Numbered from the stretch's first letter, positions 1 through 8,485 are shown. The stretch is 35,168 nucleotides of DNA from DATEZO01 sp035255485 (GCA_035255485.1 DATEZO010000290.1:1-35168); one strand, 5' to 3'. Notes: generated from the letters alone by a model not told the origin. Translations and numbers: made by a program.

Positions 1-78
1 AGTTCTTCCATCGAGGACGCGGTTTCTTCCAGCGAGCTGGCTTGCTGTTCGGTGCGCGAGGACAAGTCCAGGTTGCCG
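1..78. repeat. 78-bp exact direct repeat, copy 1 (in chemoreceptor gene)
   Basis: Bases 1-78 are identical to 11386-11463 in the second chemoreceptor gene, same strand and same reading frame. The match may continue left of the window. It encodes the start of the methylation helix. Immediately past base 78 the two genes diverge at many synonymous and non-synonymous sites. Confidence 0.95.
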
Positions 79-932
79 GCGGCAATCTGGCCCGATGCCG
101 TGGCAATCGTGTCCGTGCCTTGCCGGACCTGCGCCACGATATGCGCCAGATTATCGCGCATGGCCCGCATCGCATATAGCATGCTGACGTGATCGTTTTC
201 CCTGATATTTACTGCTACCGTCAGGTCGCCCGCCGCAATGCGCCCTGCAATCGCTACAGCATAATCTGGCTCGCCGCCCAGTTGTTTTAACAGGCTGCGC
301 GTGATCAGGAATCCGACAATAGTGGCCAACATGAGTGCAATCGCGCCAAGAGCGATCATCAGTGTGCGGGCATCCTTGTAGGTTTCGCTGGCGGATTTTC
401 CGGAAGCATCAATGAGCTCCACTTGAAAACGCACCAGATTACTGAGCGCTTCCTTGTATGCAGCCAAGGCCGGCCGCAGTTCATTGGCCAGAAAGGCGCG
501 CATTTCCATCTGTTTGCCTTCGCCGACCAATCCCATTAGCTTGTCTTGCCCGGCCATATATTTCGCCCGCCGGTCAATCACTTTTCGCAGCAATTCCTTG
601 CCTTTGGGCGTGACAATCGTCGACTGCAACCGATCGATATTTTCCTCGGCTACTCTTCTTGATTCCATGATGCTGTTGAACTGGCTTTGTCGGTCTTCCT
701 TGCTATCGGTCAGCATCATGTCACGCAGCGCAATTGCTATGTTGTCCGCCTGCGCCAGGATATCTCTGGCCAAATCGATTTTCGGCCATCGATCGTTGAT
801 GATCAGGTTGGTGCCTGCATTAAGATTGGCTAACTTGGTAACACCAATACCGATAATGAGAATTAATAAAAGAGACACAATGCCGAAACTTGTGACAAGG
901 CGCGTACCGACTTTCATGTTTGCGATGCTCAT
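1..932 (-). CDS. methyl-accepting chemotaxis protein, 3' end outside window
   Basis: Transmembrane chemoreceptor that would signal to CheA/CheW. About 310 codons are visible, and the kinase-control tip lies beyond base 1. The N-terminus (MSIANMKVGTRLVTSF) leads into a first membrane segment of about 20 residues. A helical periplasmic region of the four-helix-bundle type follows, then a second membrane segment near residue 195 (LMIALGAIALMLATIVGFLI). After that come a HAMP domain and the start of the methylation helix (NLDLSSRTEQQASSLEETAS). I chose the ATG at 932 because GGGAA lies about 8 bases upstream; an in-frame ATG at 959 is possible. A perfect FNR-type palindrome sits about 112 bases upstream. 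The ligand cannot be read from the sequence. The gene is next to boxR, so a role in taxis to aromatic acids is conceivable but unproven. Confidence 0.9.
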   Translation of the reverse strand, partial: MSIANMKVGTRLVTSFGIVSLLLILIIGIGVTKLANLNAGTNLIINDRWPKIDLARDILAQADNIAIALRDMMLTDSKEDRQSQFNSIMESRRVAEENIDRLQSTIVTPKGKELLRKVIDRRAKYMAGQDKLMGLVGEGKQMEMRAFLANELRPALAAYKEALSNLVRFQVELIDASGKSASETYKDARTLMIALGAIALMLATIVGFLITRSLLKQLGGEPDYAVAIAGRIAAGDLTVAVNIRENDHVSMLYAMRAMRDNLAHIVAQVRQGTDTIATASGQIAAGNLDLSSRTEQQASSLEETASSMEE

Positions 933-1014
933 GCCATTTTCCCGGATAGAAACGCGCATGCAAAAGGTGCTGCCATAGCGTCACGCTTGCAAATATGGCC
1001 GCTCTTGCATGGAA

Positions 1015-1057
1015 GGTATATTTAAAATTCAAGGAATACTCTCTTGATTTCAATCAA
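1015..1057 (-). promoter_or_regulatory. FNR/ANR-type box with class II-like promoter for the chemoreceptor
   Basis: TTGATTTCAATCAA at 1044-1057 matches the FNR/CRP-family consensus TTGAT-N4-ATCAA perfectly. On the minus strand a -10-like ATATAC/TATACC lies at 1015-1021. This places the box centre near -41.5 of a start at about 1009, the usual spacing for FNR-activated class II promoters. The sequence match is direct; oxygen regulation of the chemoreceptor is inferred. Confidence 0.6.
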
Positions 1058-1352
1058 TATTGCCCTACAGCATCACACTAGTGCAAGCGATATCCGGTTT
1101 GGTAAATGAATCGATACAAAAGTCCAACAGTGCTTCCATACTGTTATGCCAAGAGCATTGTTGAATATTCAAAAAGAAAGGAAACCGCGCCCCTGGCCAT
1201 GCTTTTTCATGATTGTCCAAGAGGTAATGAGCATCGTTTTCACGACATGCAGTATGCGGGGCCATCGGCATATCTCTGGCAGTATCGACGGCGCAAGACT
1301 GGAATCGCCTGCACGCCAGAGTGAGGAAACGCTTGCATGCAGGCACGGCTAT

Positions 1353-1379
1353 GATGAATGCATATTCACTGCATTCATC
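1353..1379 (-). terminator. 10-bp perfect inverted repeat downstream of boxR
   Basis: GATGAATGCA at 1353-1362 pairs perfectly with TGCATTCATC at 1370-1379 around a 7-base loop, starting about 28 bases past the boxR stop. There is no T-tract on the minus strand, so it is a weak terminator candidate. The TGCA ends could also be a protein site. Confidence 0.35.
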
Positions 1380-1406
1380 GCGGGCGGATGGATCTCGATG
1401 CTATTG

Positions 1407-2330
1407 CTATTCTCGGGGCATGGCGTTGGAAGAAGAATGTGATTCCAGCGAGGCATTAAGTTCTTCCAGGCTTTGCTGAACAGTTTTGCCAGAGGTATGC
1501 AATATGATGTCGGCCTTGGCGTAAAGCGGCGCGCGACCTTGCAGAATGCGGCGTAAATCTTCCATTGCCTCATTATTGTCATCCATCGGCCGATGATCGC
1601 CCTGCGCAATGACACGCATCATGTGCTCTTCCGGTGAGGTTCTGAGCCAGACCACAATGCAAGAAGAGAGCAGCAATTCAAAGGTGCCGGGTTCCGCCAC
1701 CAGGCCGCCGGGAATTTCAATCACGGCGCGTTTGTTCTTGGTCACGACAGCTTCCAGCGCGCGCCGTTCATAGCGCCGGTAACCTGACTGACCATACAGG
1801 GAAAACATTTCACTCAGCGAGGTGCCAGCTTCGCGCTCGATTTCCTGGCTCAATTTGATGAACGGGATACCCATGCGCTTGGCCAATAGCGTGCCGAGGG
1901 TGGATTTTCCCCCTCCGCGCAAACCGATGAGCGCAATCCGCTCGCGCCGGCCCTGCGCATGCAGATTGCCAAACTCGACAAACAGCAATTCCCAGACTCT
2001 CTGTAATTGCTGTGGATCGAGCCGTACCAGGAATTCATGCAGAAGCTTCATTTCCACCGACAACTCTTCATCCTGCAGCAGATCCGCCAACGGTGTCGCC
2101 AAGGCGTGCGCGACTTGCCGCAGCAAATTGATGGAGATATTGCCCTGTCCCATTTCCAACTGTGCCAGATAACGCTCTGACACCTTGGAATCCCGAGCCA
2201 GGATTTTGCGGGTCATGCCGCGCTGGGCGCGGATATTTCTGATGCGCTCGCCCAGCCTGGCCAGATAGTCCGTTTCATGTTTGGCCGTTTCCAATGCCGC
2301 AGGTAGGCCCAATATGCTTAGATCGTCCAT
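1407..2330 (-). CDS. boxR: BoxR-type transcriptional regulator of the aerobic benzoyl-CoA (box) pathway
   Basis: This 307-aa regulator has two parts. Residues about 25-85 form an XRE-type helix-turn-helix (RIRNIRAQRGMTRKILARDS, then SERYLAQLEMGQGNIS). Residues about 130-295 form a shikimate-kinase-like domain with a P-loop (GLRGGGKST). This fusion is the hallmark of BoxR and BzdR, repressors that use benzoyl-CoA as inducer (established for Azoarcus). It is divergent from benzoate-CoA ligase, as in known box clusters. The start ATG at 2330 is preceded by AGGAATT. The 512-base gap to the ligase holds several TGCA-N6-TGCA sites of the kind reported for this family. Chemoreceptor and ring-degrading genes apart, the context supports control of the adjacent benzoate uptake and activation operon. 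No key residue is obviously missing. Confidence 0.93.
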   Translation of the reverse strand: MDDLSILGLPAALETAKHETDYLARLGERIRNIRAQRGMTRKILARDSKVSERYLAQLEMGQGNISINLLRQVAHALATPLADLLQDEELSVEMKLLHEFLVRLDPQQLQRVWELLFVEFGNLHAQGRRERIALIGLRGGGKSTLGTLLAKRMGIPFIKLSQEIEREAGTSLSEMFSLYGQSGYRRYERRALEAVVTKNKRAVIEIPGGLVAEPGTFELLLSSCIVVWLRTSPEEHMMRVIAQGDHRPMDDNNEAMEDLRRILQGRAPLYAKADIILHTSGKTVQQSLEELNASLESHSSSNAMPRE

Positions 2331-2415
2331 TTAATTCCTATCCAGGCTTGTATAAAGAAGCATTCAAATCCACTTTATTGAGGATAATACATACATATTC
2401 CACAAAAAATATGTT

Positions 2416-2461
2416 GATATGCAACAATAATTGCGAGAAGACTAAATTATTGTTGCATATC
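2416..2461. repeat. 17-bp perfect inverted repeat
   Basis: GATATGCAACAATAATT at 2416-2432 is the exact reverse complement of AATTATTGTTGCATATC at 2445-2461, with a 12-base loop. Each arm carries a TGCA near its outer end. It lies about 86-131 bases upstream of the boxR start and may be an operator for boxR autoregulation. Confidence 0.85.
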
Positions 2462-2477
2462 CATATTGATGCAGATC

Positions 2478-2545
2478 TGCACTTAAATGCATGTTTTACT
2501 CATTTTATGAGATAACACTCTGTAGTGTGCATGCATTATTTTGCC
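2478..2545. promoter_or_regulatory. candidate BoxR sites (TGCA-N6-TGCA and variant)
   Basis: TGCACTTAAATGCA at 2478-2491 is a TGCA-N6-TGCA site. TGCATTATTTTGCC at 2532-2545 differs from the promoter-proximal site at 2728-2741 only in its last base. Binding by BoxR is inferred from the TGCA-repeat operators described for BoxR and BzdR. Confidence 0.5.
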
Positions 2546-2727
2546 GATTTTTAAATATTGGCGCACTTTACACACCAAATTCAAATTTCTATTTTATCAA
2601 AGCCCTATAATTTATATAGCTTCTTTTCTTGGCATTTCATAGAGAAAAATGCTATGCGAAGCTTATTCGCCTTCAATAATTCATCTTTGAAATAGAATAA
2701 GAAGACAATTTATTTCTTTTAAAGGCA

Positions 2728-2741
2728 TGCATTATTTTGCA
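2728..2741. promoter_or_regulatory. candidate BoxR operator just upstream of the ligase -35
   Basis: TGCATTATTTTGCA, a TGCA-N6-TGCA site, ends 9 bases before the -35 hexamer at 2751. Related sites occur at 2532-2545, 21425-21438 and 21499-21512. The position suits repression; the protein is inferred. Confidence 0.6.
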
Positions 2742-2750
2742 TTTTTGTGC

Positions 2751-2780
2751 TTGACATATTTTCAGACACTCCCCTAGTAT
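2751..2780 (+). promoter_or_regulatory. sigma70-type promoter of benzoate-CoA ligase operon
   Basis: TTGACA at 2751-2756 and TAGTAT at 2775-2780 are separated by 18 bases. Transcription would start near 2787, giving a leader of about 56 bases that contains a further TGCA at 2792. The layout GCTTGACA...CCTAGTAT recurs in the phenylacetate-CoA ligase promoter at 21440-21469. Confidence 0.7.
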
Positions 2781-2842
2781 AGGAAGCATAGTGCATTGAG
2801 TGGTTAGTCACAGAAGTTAAGTTAGCTCATCAGGAGGAACAC

Positions 2843-4438
2843 ATGGTAGTTGAAACCAATCCGCATACAAACATGGACATTCCTCCTGTTATTGAATTTC
2901 CGAAGCCATACAATGCAGCGGTTGATCTGATTGAACGCAACCTGACTGCCGGACGTGGTTCAAAAACCGCTATCCAGGACGATCAAGGCAGCTATACCTA
3001 TGCCGAGCTGGCAGAACGCATGAATCGCTTTGCCGGCGCCATTACTGACCTGGGCGTCTCGGCAGAACAAAGAATTTTGCTTTGCCTGCATGATTCAGTC
3101 GATTTTCCCACCGCTTTTCTAGGCGCGATCAAAGCCGGAGTCGTTCCGGTTGCCATCAATACGCTGCTCACCAGCAGCGACTATGACTACATGCTGCGAG
3201 ACAGCCGCGCCCAAGCGCTGGTAGTCTCCGATGCGCTACTCGACAAATTCACGCCGATTCTTGACGGGCAGCCGCATCTGAAGCACGTCATCGTCTCCGG
3301 CAAGCACGCTAACGGTTATCTGCAAATGAACGAACTGATGGCAAAAGCATCTCCTTCGTTCAGCGCCGCACCAACCAGTTGCGACGATGCATGCTTCTGG
3401 CTTTATTCGTCGGGCTCGACCGGTGCGCCCAAAGGTACGGTCCATCTACATAGCAGTCTCATTTATACGGCCGAACTTTACGCAAAGCCGATTTTGGGAA
3501 TACGGGAAAACGATATCGTATTTTCGGCAGCCAAACTGTTTTTCGCCTATGGTCTGGGCAACGGGATGACCTTTCCGCTCGCCGTTGGCGCAACCGCGGT
3601 GCTGATGGCTGAGCGCCCCACGCCACAAAGCGTCGTGCGGGTCCTGCGCCAGTACAAGCCAACCATTTTTTATGGCGTCCCGACCCTGTATGGGTCGCTG
3701 CTGGCTGGCGACGATTTCCCACAGCGCAGCGAACTGGCGCTTCGTTGTTGCACCTCTGCAGGTGAAGCGTTGCCAGCCGACATTGGCCGTCGCTGGACTG
3801 AAGCCACCGGCGTGGAGATACTGGATGGCATCGGATCGACGGAAATGCTGCACATTTTCCTTTCCAATCGGCCCGGTCAGGTGCGCTACGGGACGACAGG
3901 GCAGCGCATACCCGGCTACCGGCTGCGGATTGTCGGCGAAGACGGCGTCGAAGTCCCCAAAGGCGAGATAGGCGAATTGCAAATCAGCGGGCCGACCAGC
4001 GCATCACATTACTGGAACAATCGACCCAAGAGCCGCGACACCTTTCTTGGGCATTGGACCCGCAGCGGCGACAAGTACATCGAAGGTGAAGACGGTTACT
4101 TTACTTATTGCGGCCGCTCCGACGACATGCTGAAGGTCGGCGGCATTTACGTCTCGCCGTTCGAGGTGGAAACCGCGCTGAGCTCGCATCCGTCGGTATT
4201 GGAAGTGGCCGTGATCGGTCAGGCCGACGAGGATAAGCTGATCAAGCCGAAAGCTTATGTGGTCTTGCGCTCCGGCCTGTCGCCCACGCCGCAGCTGGTC
4301 AGCGATTTGCAGCAACATGTCAAGAAATGCCTGGCCCCGTACAAGTATCCACGCTGGATCGAATTCATCGAAGAATTGCCGAAAACCGCTACTGGAAAAA
4401 TACAAAGGTTCAAGCTTCGCAGTACCGCCAAACCATAG
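2843..4438 (+). CDS. bclA: benzoate-CoA ligase
   Basis: AMP-forming acyl-CoA synthetase of 531 aa. It converts benzoate, ATP and CoA to benzoyl-CoA, the entry step of the aerobic box pathway, in the cytoplasm. Visible motifs are the phosphate-binding loop YSSGSTGAPKGTVH (from residue 188), the hinge region YFTYCGRSDDMLKVGG around 425-440, and the C-terminal catalytic lysine in PKTATGKIQRFKL near 520. Length and sequence fit the benzoate-CoA ligase family (BclA/BadA) rather than fatty-acid ligases. A strong ribosome site (AGGAGG) precedes the ATG. It is the first gene of an operon with a Liv-type transporter and is divergent from boxR, which together argue for benzoate as substrate. A related aryl carboxylate such as a hydroxy- or aminobenzoate cannot be excluded. 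Confidence 0.93.
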   Translation: MVVETNPHTNMDIPPVIEFPKPYNAAVDLIERNLTAGRGSKTAIQDDQGSYTYAELAERMNRFAGAITDLGVSAEQRILLCLHDSVDFPTAFLGAIKAGVVPVAINTLLTSSDYDYMLRDSRAQALVVSDALLDKFTPILDGQPHLKHVIVSGKHANGYLQMNELMAKASPSFSAAPTSCDDACFWLYSSGSTGAPKGTVHLHSSLIYTAELYAKPILGIRENDIVFSAAKLFFAYGLGNGMTFPLAVGATAVLMAERPTPQSVVRVLRQYKPTIFYGVPTLYGSLLAGDDFPQRSELALRCCTSAGEALPADIGRRWTEATGVEILDGIGSTEMLHIFLSNRPGQVRYGTTGQRIPGYRLRIVGEDGVEVPKGEIGELQISGPTSASHYWNNRPKSRDTFLGHWTRSGDKYIEGEDGYFTYCGRSDDMLKVGGIYVSPFEVETALSSHPSVLEVAVIGQADEDKLIKPKAYVVLRSGLSPTPQLVSDLQQHVKKCLAPYKYPRWIEFIEELPKTATGKIQRFKLRSTAKP

Positions 4439-4505
4439 GGATAAAATACTTGTATATTGGCGGTTCGTATCACACGTAGTTCATGACAATAATCAGGAGA
4501 CAAGC

Positions 4506-5705
4506 ATGCGTAATGATCCCCCATCCAAGAATGGTCGTCGGCAATTCATGGCTGCAGCCAGCCTGCTATCTGCAGGCGCATTGCTCCCGGCCCGATTCGC
4601 CCAGGCACAAACCGCCAAGATTCGCGTTGGCCTGATGTTGCCGTATACCGGTACCTATGCGCCGCTGGGCAATGCCATTACCAACGGGTTCAAGCTGGCG
4701 GTCGCGGAACACGGCGGCAAGCTGGGCGGCCGTGAAATCGAGTATTTCACGGTGGATGATGAATCGGACCCGGCAAAAGGCCCTGAAAATGCCAACAAGC
4801 TGGTGCAGCGCGACAAGGTCGATGTCCTGGTCGGCACGGTGCACAGCGGCGTGGCAATGGGCATGGTAAAAGTGGCACGCGATACCAACACCTTGCTGAT
4901 CATACCGAACGCAGGCGTGAACGCTGCCACCGGCGCTTTATGCGCACCGAACATTTTCCGCACGTCGTTCAGCAGCTGGCAAACCTCTTACCCGCTCGGC
5001 AAGGTCATGGTCGATCGCGGTCACAAGAATGTCGTCACCATCGCGTGGAAATATTCGTTCGGCGAAGAATCCGTTGCGGCTTTCTCGGAAGGCTTCACCA
5101 AGGCCGGCGGTAAAGTGGCAAAAGAATTGTGGGTACCATTTCCCACCGTCGAATTCCAGGCGCTGCTAACGCAGATCGCCTCACTCAAGCCGGATGCGGT
5201 ATATGCATTCTTCGCCGGCGCAGGCGCGCTGAAATTCGTCAAGGACTATGCGGCTGCCGGCCTGAAAGGCAAGATCCCGCTGTTTGGCAGCGGATTCCTG
5301 ACCGACGGCGTGCTCGAAGCACAAGGCGAAGCCGCTGCAGGACTGGAAACCACGCTGCATTATGGCGACGGCATCGACACCCCGCGCAACAACGCGTTCC
5401 GGCTCGCTTACGCCAAGGCGTTCAAGAGCCAGCCCGACGTCTACGCGGTGCAAGGCTATGACGCCGCACTGCTGCTGGCCGGCGGCATGGATGCGGTCAA
5501 GGGTAATATCGGCGACAAGAAAGCGCTGATCGCCGCCATGGAAAAAGTAAAAATCGATAGCCCGCGCGGGTCATGGACCTTGTCCAAGGCGCACAATCCG
5601 ATCCAGGATATCTACCTGCGCAAGGTGGTCGGCAAGGAAAACAAGGTTACCGGTATCGCCATGAAAGCGGTCGAAGACCCGGCGCGCGGCTGCAAGATGC
5701 TGTAA
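4506..5705 (+). CDS. periplasmic substrate-binding protein of aromatic-acid ABC transporter
   Basis: A 399-aa Leu/Ile/Val-binding-protein family member (type I periplasmic fold), probably the benzoate-binding component given its place right after the ligase. The N-terminus has a twin-arginine-like signal (NGRRQFMAAASLLSAGALLP) with likely cleavage after AQA near residue 35, suggesting Tat export. The mature part begins IRVGLMLPYTGTYAPLG, typical of the family. I chose the ATG at 4506, with a CAGGAGA ribosome site, over longer in-frame extensions that would overlap the ligase. A GC-rich stem-loop follows the gene at 5744-5773. The substrate is inferred from context only. Confidence 0.88.
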   Translation: MRNDPPSKNGRRQFMAAASLLSAGALLPARFAQAQTAKIRVGLMLPYTGTYAPLGNAITNGFKLAVAEHGGKLGGREIEYFTVDDESDPAKGPENANKLVQRDKVDVLVGTVHSGVAMGMVKVARDTNTLLIIPNAGVNAATGALCAPNIFRTSFSSWQTSYPLGKVMVDRGHKNVVTIAWKYSFGEESVAAFSEGFTKAGGKVAKELWVPFPTVEFQALLTQIASLKPDAVYAFFAGAGALKFVKDYAAAGLKGKIPLFGSGFLTDGVLEAQGEAAAGLETTLHYGDGIDTPRNNAFRLAYAKAFKSQPDVYAVQGYDAALLLAGGMDAVKGNIGDKKALIAAMEKVKIDSPRGSWTLSKAHNPIQDIYLRKVVGKENKVTGIAMKAVEDPARGCKML

Positions 5706-5743
5706 ATACGGTAATCGCTTCACCCTGACGATTTTCAATGTCC

Positions 5744-5773
5744 GCGCCGGCAGCAGTTCGCTGTCGTCGGCGC
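5744..5773 (+). other. intercistronic stem-loop after binding-protein gene
   Basis: Bases 5744-5756 pair with 5761-5773 (13 positions with one mismatch and two G-U pairs) around a TTCG loop. There is no T-run and the operon continues, so this is more likely an mRNA-stabilising or attenuating hairpin than a full terminator. Confidence 0.5.
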
Positions 5774-5793
5774 CCATCCGACTGCGCGACGCA

Positions 5794-6651
5794 ATGGAAT
5801 TCCTGATCCAACTTCTCAATAGCATCCAGTACGGACTGCTTCTATTCCTGCTAGCCAGCGGCCTGACCCTTGTCTTCGGCATCATGGGCGTCATCAACAT
5901 GGCCCATGGCAGTTTTTACATGATCGGCGCTTACCTCGCCTACTGGTTTGCCGCAAAAACCGGCAGCCTGTGGCTTGCGATCCCGCTAGGACTTGTCGTC
6001 GTCATCCTGCTTGGCGTCGTGCTCGAGTCGGTACTGTTCCGACGCCTGTATCGTCGCGACCACTTGCAGCAAGTACTGTTGACGTTCGGCCTGATCCTCA
6101 TCTTCGAAGAACTGCGCAGCATTCTGTTCGGTGATGATGTCCAGGGTGTCGCCATTCCCGCGCTCTTGAATTACTCGATTCCGCTCACCGACAATCTCAG
6201 CTATCCAGTGTACCGCCTGTTCATCTCTGGAATGTGCCTGCTGATCGCCGGCGCGATGTACTGGCTGATCCAGAAAACGCGCTTGGGCATGATGATTCGC
6301 GCCGGCAGCAGCAACCGCCGGATGGTGCAATCGCTCGGTATCAATATCAATCTCATCTACAGTCTGGTATTCGCGGTCGGCCTGGCGCTGGCGGCATTCG
6401 CCGGCATGATTGCGGCGCCGGCGTCTTCGGTCTATCCCGGCATGGGCAGCCAGATCCTGATCATCTGTTTCGTGGTGGTGGTCATTGGCGGCATCGGTTC
6501 GATCAAGGGCGCGCTGGTGGCGGCGTTGATGATCGGTATTACCGACACGCTAGGCAAGGTCTTCCTGCCCGATTTTTCCGGTTTCGCGGTCTACTTGTTG
6601 ATGGCGATCATTTTGCTCTGGCGCCCACAGGGCCTTTTCAGGGGGGCTTGA
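5794..6651 (+). CDS. ABC transporter permease, LivH type
   Basis: Inner-membrane permease of 285 aa, one half of the channel of a branched-chain-amino-acid-type importer. It is almost entirely hydrophobic with about eight predicted membrane segments. The N-terminal GLTLVFGIMGVINMAHGSFY is the LivH signature. Near the C-terminus GGIGSIKGALVAALMIGITD is the cytoplasmic loop that contacts the ATPases. The start at 5794 gives the standard N-terminus, although no good ribosome site precedes it; translation may depend on the hairpin region upstream. It lies 6 bases before the LivM-type gene. Its place in the benzoate-CoA ligase operon suggests aromatic-acid rather than amino-acid import. Confidence 0.9.
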   Translation: MEFLIQLLNSIQYGLLLFLLASGLTLVFGIMGVINMAHGSFYMIGAYLAYWFAAKTGSLWLAIPLGLVVVILLGVVLESVLFRRLYRRDHLQQVLLTFGLILIFEELRSILFGDDVQGVAIPALLNYSIPLTDNLSYPVYRLFISGMCLLIAGAMYWLIQKTRLGMMIRAGSSNRRMVQSLGININLIYSLVFAVGLALAAFAGMIAAPASSVYPGMGSQILIICFVVVVIGGIGSIKGALVAALMIGITDTLGKVFLPDFSGFAVYLLMAIILLWRPQGLFRGA

Positions 6652-6657
6652 AAGGCC

Positions 6658-7731
6658 ATGCATACATCAACGAAAAAAAATGACACCGCAAAGGCTGCCG
6701 TGTCCGCGAAATCAGCACCGATAGCGCATCGGAAAGCCCTGCACTTGCCCACCAATACAGCTACTGTGCTACTGGCGGCAGGCGCCATCGGCCTCGCCCT
6801 GGTACCGCTGATCGGCTCGCCCTTTTACCTGCAACTCTTCAGCAAGATCATGATCATGGCGATCTTTGCCATCAGCCTGGATCTGCTGGTCGGGTATACC
6901 GGGCTGATCAGCCTGGGGCATTCCGCCTACTTTGGCTTGGCAGGCTATGTGATCGCCTTGGTATCGCCCCAGTACGAAGCAGCCAGCCTGCTGCTGACGC
7001 TGCCGCTGGCAATGCTGGCAGCCGGGGCAGTGGCCCTGGTCATCGGAGTCCTGGTACTGCGTACCTCGGGTGTGTATTTCATCATGGTCACACTCGCTTT
7101 CGCACAGATGCTGTACTACCTGTTCCACGATACCAAGCTGGGTGGCGGTTCCGACGGCATCTATATCTATGTCAAGCCGGAACTGAGTATTGCCGGCACC
7201 CGCCTGTTGAACCTGGATAATCCGGCGCAATTCTATTACTTCATATTCGGCTTGATGCTTGCAGTCTACTTCGTGCTCCGGACGATTCTGCGCTCCCCAT
7301 TCGGGCACGCGCTGGTCGGCATCAAAGCCAATGAACACCGGATGCGCTCGCTGGGCTTCCAGGTGTTCTGGTACAAACTTGGCGCGTTCGTATTGGCCGG
7401 CATGCTGGCCGGACTGGCCGGCTACCTGGCGGCCTGCCAGTTCGGTTACGTCAACCCTGAAATTCTTTCCTGGCACAATTCCGGCAACGTGCTGATGATG
7501 CTGCTGCTGGGCGGTATGGGGAATCTGTATGGCGCAATCGTCGGTGCATTTTCGTACGTCCTGATACAGGAATTTTTTTCCAGCGAAGCACTCTTCGGAG
7601 CAATTGCCAAGCATTGGCAACTCGCCATGGGAACTTTCATCGTGTTGATCGTGCTCCTGTTGCCCAACGGCCTGTCGGGTCTGTTGAACCGGGCCGGCAA
7701 ACCATTACCGAGCGAGGCCGAAGATGACTGA
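6658..7731 (+). CDS. ABC transporter permease, LivM type
   Basis: The second permease, 357 aa. A hydrophilic N-terminal tail of about 35 residues precedes roughly nine membrane segments. The LivM hallmark LLVGYTGLISLGHSAYFGLA is near residue 77, and the loop LLLGGMGNLYGAIVGAF near residue 280 is the likely ATPase contact. It pairs with the LivH-type permease 6 bases upstream, and its end overlaps the LivG-type ATPase gene by 8 bases, so the genes are translationally coupled. AAAGG lies very close to the ATG. The longer-than-usual N-terminal tail may mean translation starts further in, but I see no better start. Confidence 0.9.
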   Translation: MHTSTKKNDTAKAAVSAKSAPIAHRKALHLPTNTATVLLAAGAIGLALVPLIGSPFYLQLFSKIMIMAIFAISLDLLVGYTGLISLGHSAYFGLAGYVIALVSPQYEAASLLLTLPLAMLAAGAVALVIGVLVLRTSGVYFIMVTLAFAQMLYYLFHDTKLGGGSDGIYIYVKPELSIAGTRLLNLDNPAQFYYFIFGLMLAVYFVLRTILRSPFGHALVGIKANEHRMRSLGFQVFWYKLGAFVLAGMLAGLAGYLAACQFGYVNPEILSWHNSGNVLMMLLLGGMGNLYGAIVGAFSYVLIQEFFSSEALFGAIAKHWQLAMGTFIVLIVLLLPNGLSGLLNRAGKPLPSEAEDD

Positions 7732-8485
7732 ACTGGCACTCAACGTCAGCGGCCTGACCAAGAGATTCGGCGGCCTGACCGCGGTCAACAACGTATCGCT
7801 CCAAATCGCCAAAGGCAGCTTGCATGCGGTGATCGGGCCGAATGGCGCCGGCAAGAGCACCCTGATCCATCTGCTGTCCGGCGATCTGCCACCAACCAGC
7901 GGCAGCATTCATCTCCACGGCCGGGACATCTCGCACTTGCCGCCGGATCAGCGCTCGCGCGCCGGCATTGGTCGCAGCTACCAGAAGACCAATATCTTCC
8001 CGACTTTCAGCGTTCTGGAAAATTGCCGCCTCGCCGCCCAATCGCGCGAGCCGCATGCCTTCAATCTGTTCCGTTCCGCGTCTTCGTATGGTCCGATCAC
8101 GCAAGCCGCGGAACAGGCCCTGACTGCCGTAGGACTGCAACATCGCGCGCATATCAGCGCCGGCTTCATGAGCCATGGCGAACAGCGCCAACTCGAAATC
8201 GCGATGTCGCTGGCGACCAGGCCGCAAGTGCTGCTGCTGGACGAGCCGCTGGCTGGCATGGGCGCGGAAGAAGCGACCAACATGGTGAGCCTGCTGCAAG
8301 GACTCATCAAGGATCACGCGGTATTACTGGTGGAACACGACATGGATGCGGTGTTTGCCCTGGCCGACGTGCTGACCGTGATGGTCAACGGCTGCGTGCT
8401 GGAGTCGGGCACGCCAGAGCAGATTCGCAACAGCGCGGAAGTACAACGCGCTTACCTTGGCAATGAAGAGAATGAACATGCCTGA
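7724..8485 (+). CDS. ABC transporter ATPase, LivG type
   Basis: A 253-aa cytoplasmic ATP-binding subunit that drives the importer as a heterodimer with the LivF-type subunit. Walker A is GPNGAGKST, the signature region is SHGEQRQLEIAMSLA (S-H-G-E instead of LSGGQ, as is common in LivG), Walker B is LLLDEPLAGM, and the H-loop is LLVEHDMDAVF. Residues around 80-100 (RAGIGRSYQKTNIFP) form the LivG-type Q-loop region. The start overlaps the upstream permease by 8 bases, and its stop overlaps the next ATPase start by 8 bases. Complete and intact. Confidence 0.93.
   Translation: MTELALNVSGLTKRFGGLTAVNNVSLQIAKGSLHAVIGPNGAGKSTLIHLLSGDLPPTSGSIHLHGRDISHLPPDQRSRAGIGRSYQKTNIFPTFSVLENCRLAAQSREPHAFNLFRSASSYGPITQAAEQALTAVGLQHRAHISAGFMSHGEQRQLEIAMSLATRPQVLLLDEPLAGMGAEEATNMVSLLQGLIKDHAVLLVEHDMDAVFALADVLTVMVNGCVLESGTPEQIRNSAEVQRAYLGNEENEHA

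Larger units (their letters stand above)
933..1406. other. intergenic region between boxR and chemoreceptor
   Basis: This 474-base gap lies between the boxR stop and the chemoreceptor start, both on the minus strand. Short open frames occur on both strands, but none has a convincing ribosome site or a recognisable protein. It holds the FNR-type box at 1044-1057 and the inverted repeat at 1353-1379. I see nothing else in it. Confidence 0.6.
2331..2842. promoter_or_regulatory. divergent boxR / benzoate-CoA ligase control region
   Basis: An AT-rich 512-base noncoding region, clearly different in composition from the flanking genes. It contains a 17-bp perfect inverted repeat, at least nine TGCA tetramers, a 16-base exact direct repeat (2529-2544 and 2725-2740) and a good sigma70-type promoter for the ligase. 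I see no gene in it. A clear boxR promoter was not identified. Confidence 0.8.

Noticed and set aside
1065..1442. Short overlapping open frames on both strands between the chemoreceptor and boxR
   Set aside because: No ribosome site, no recognisable protein, and mutual overlap; treated as noncoding.
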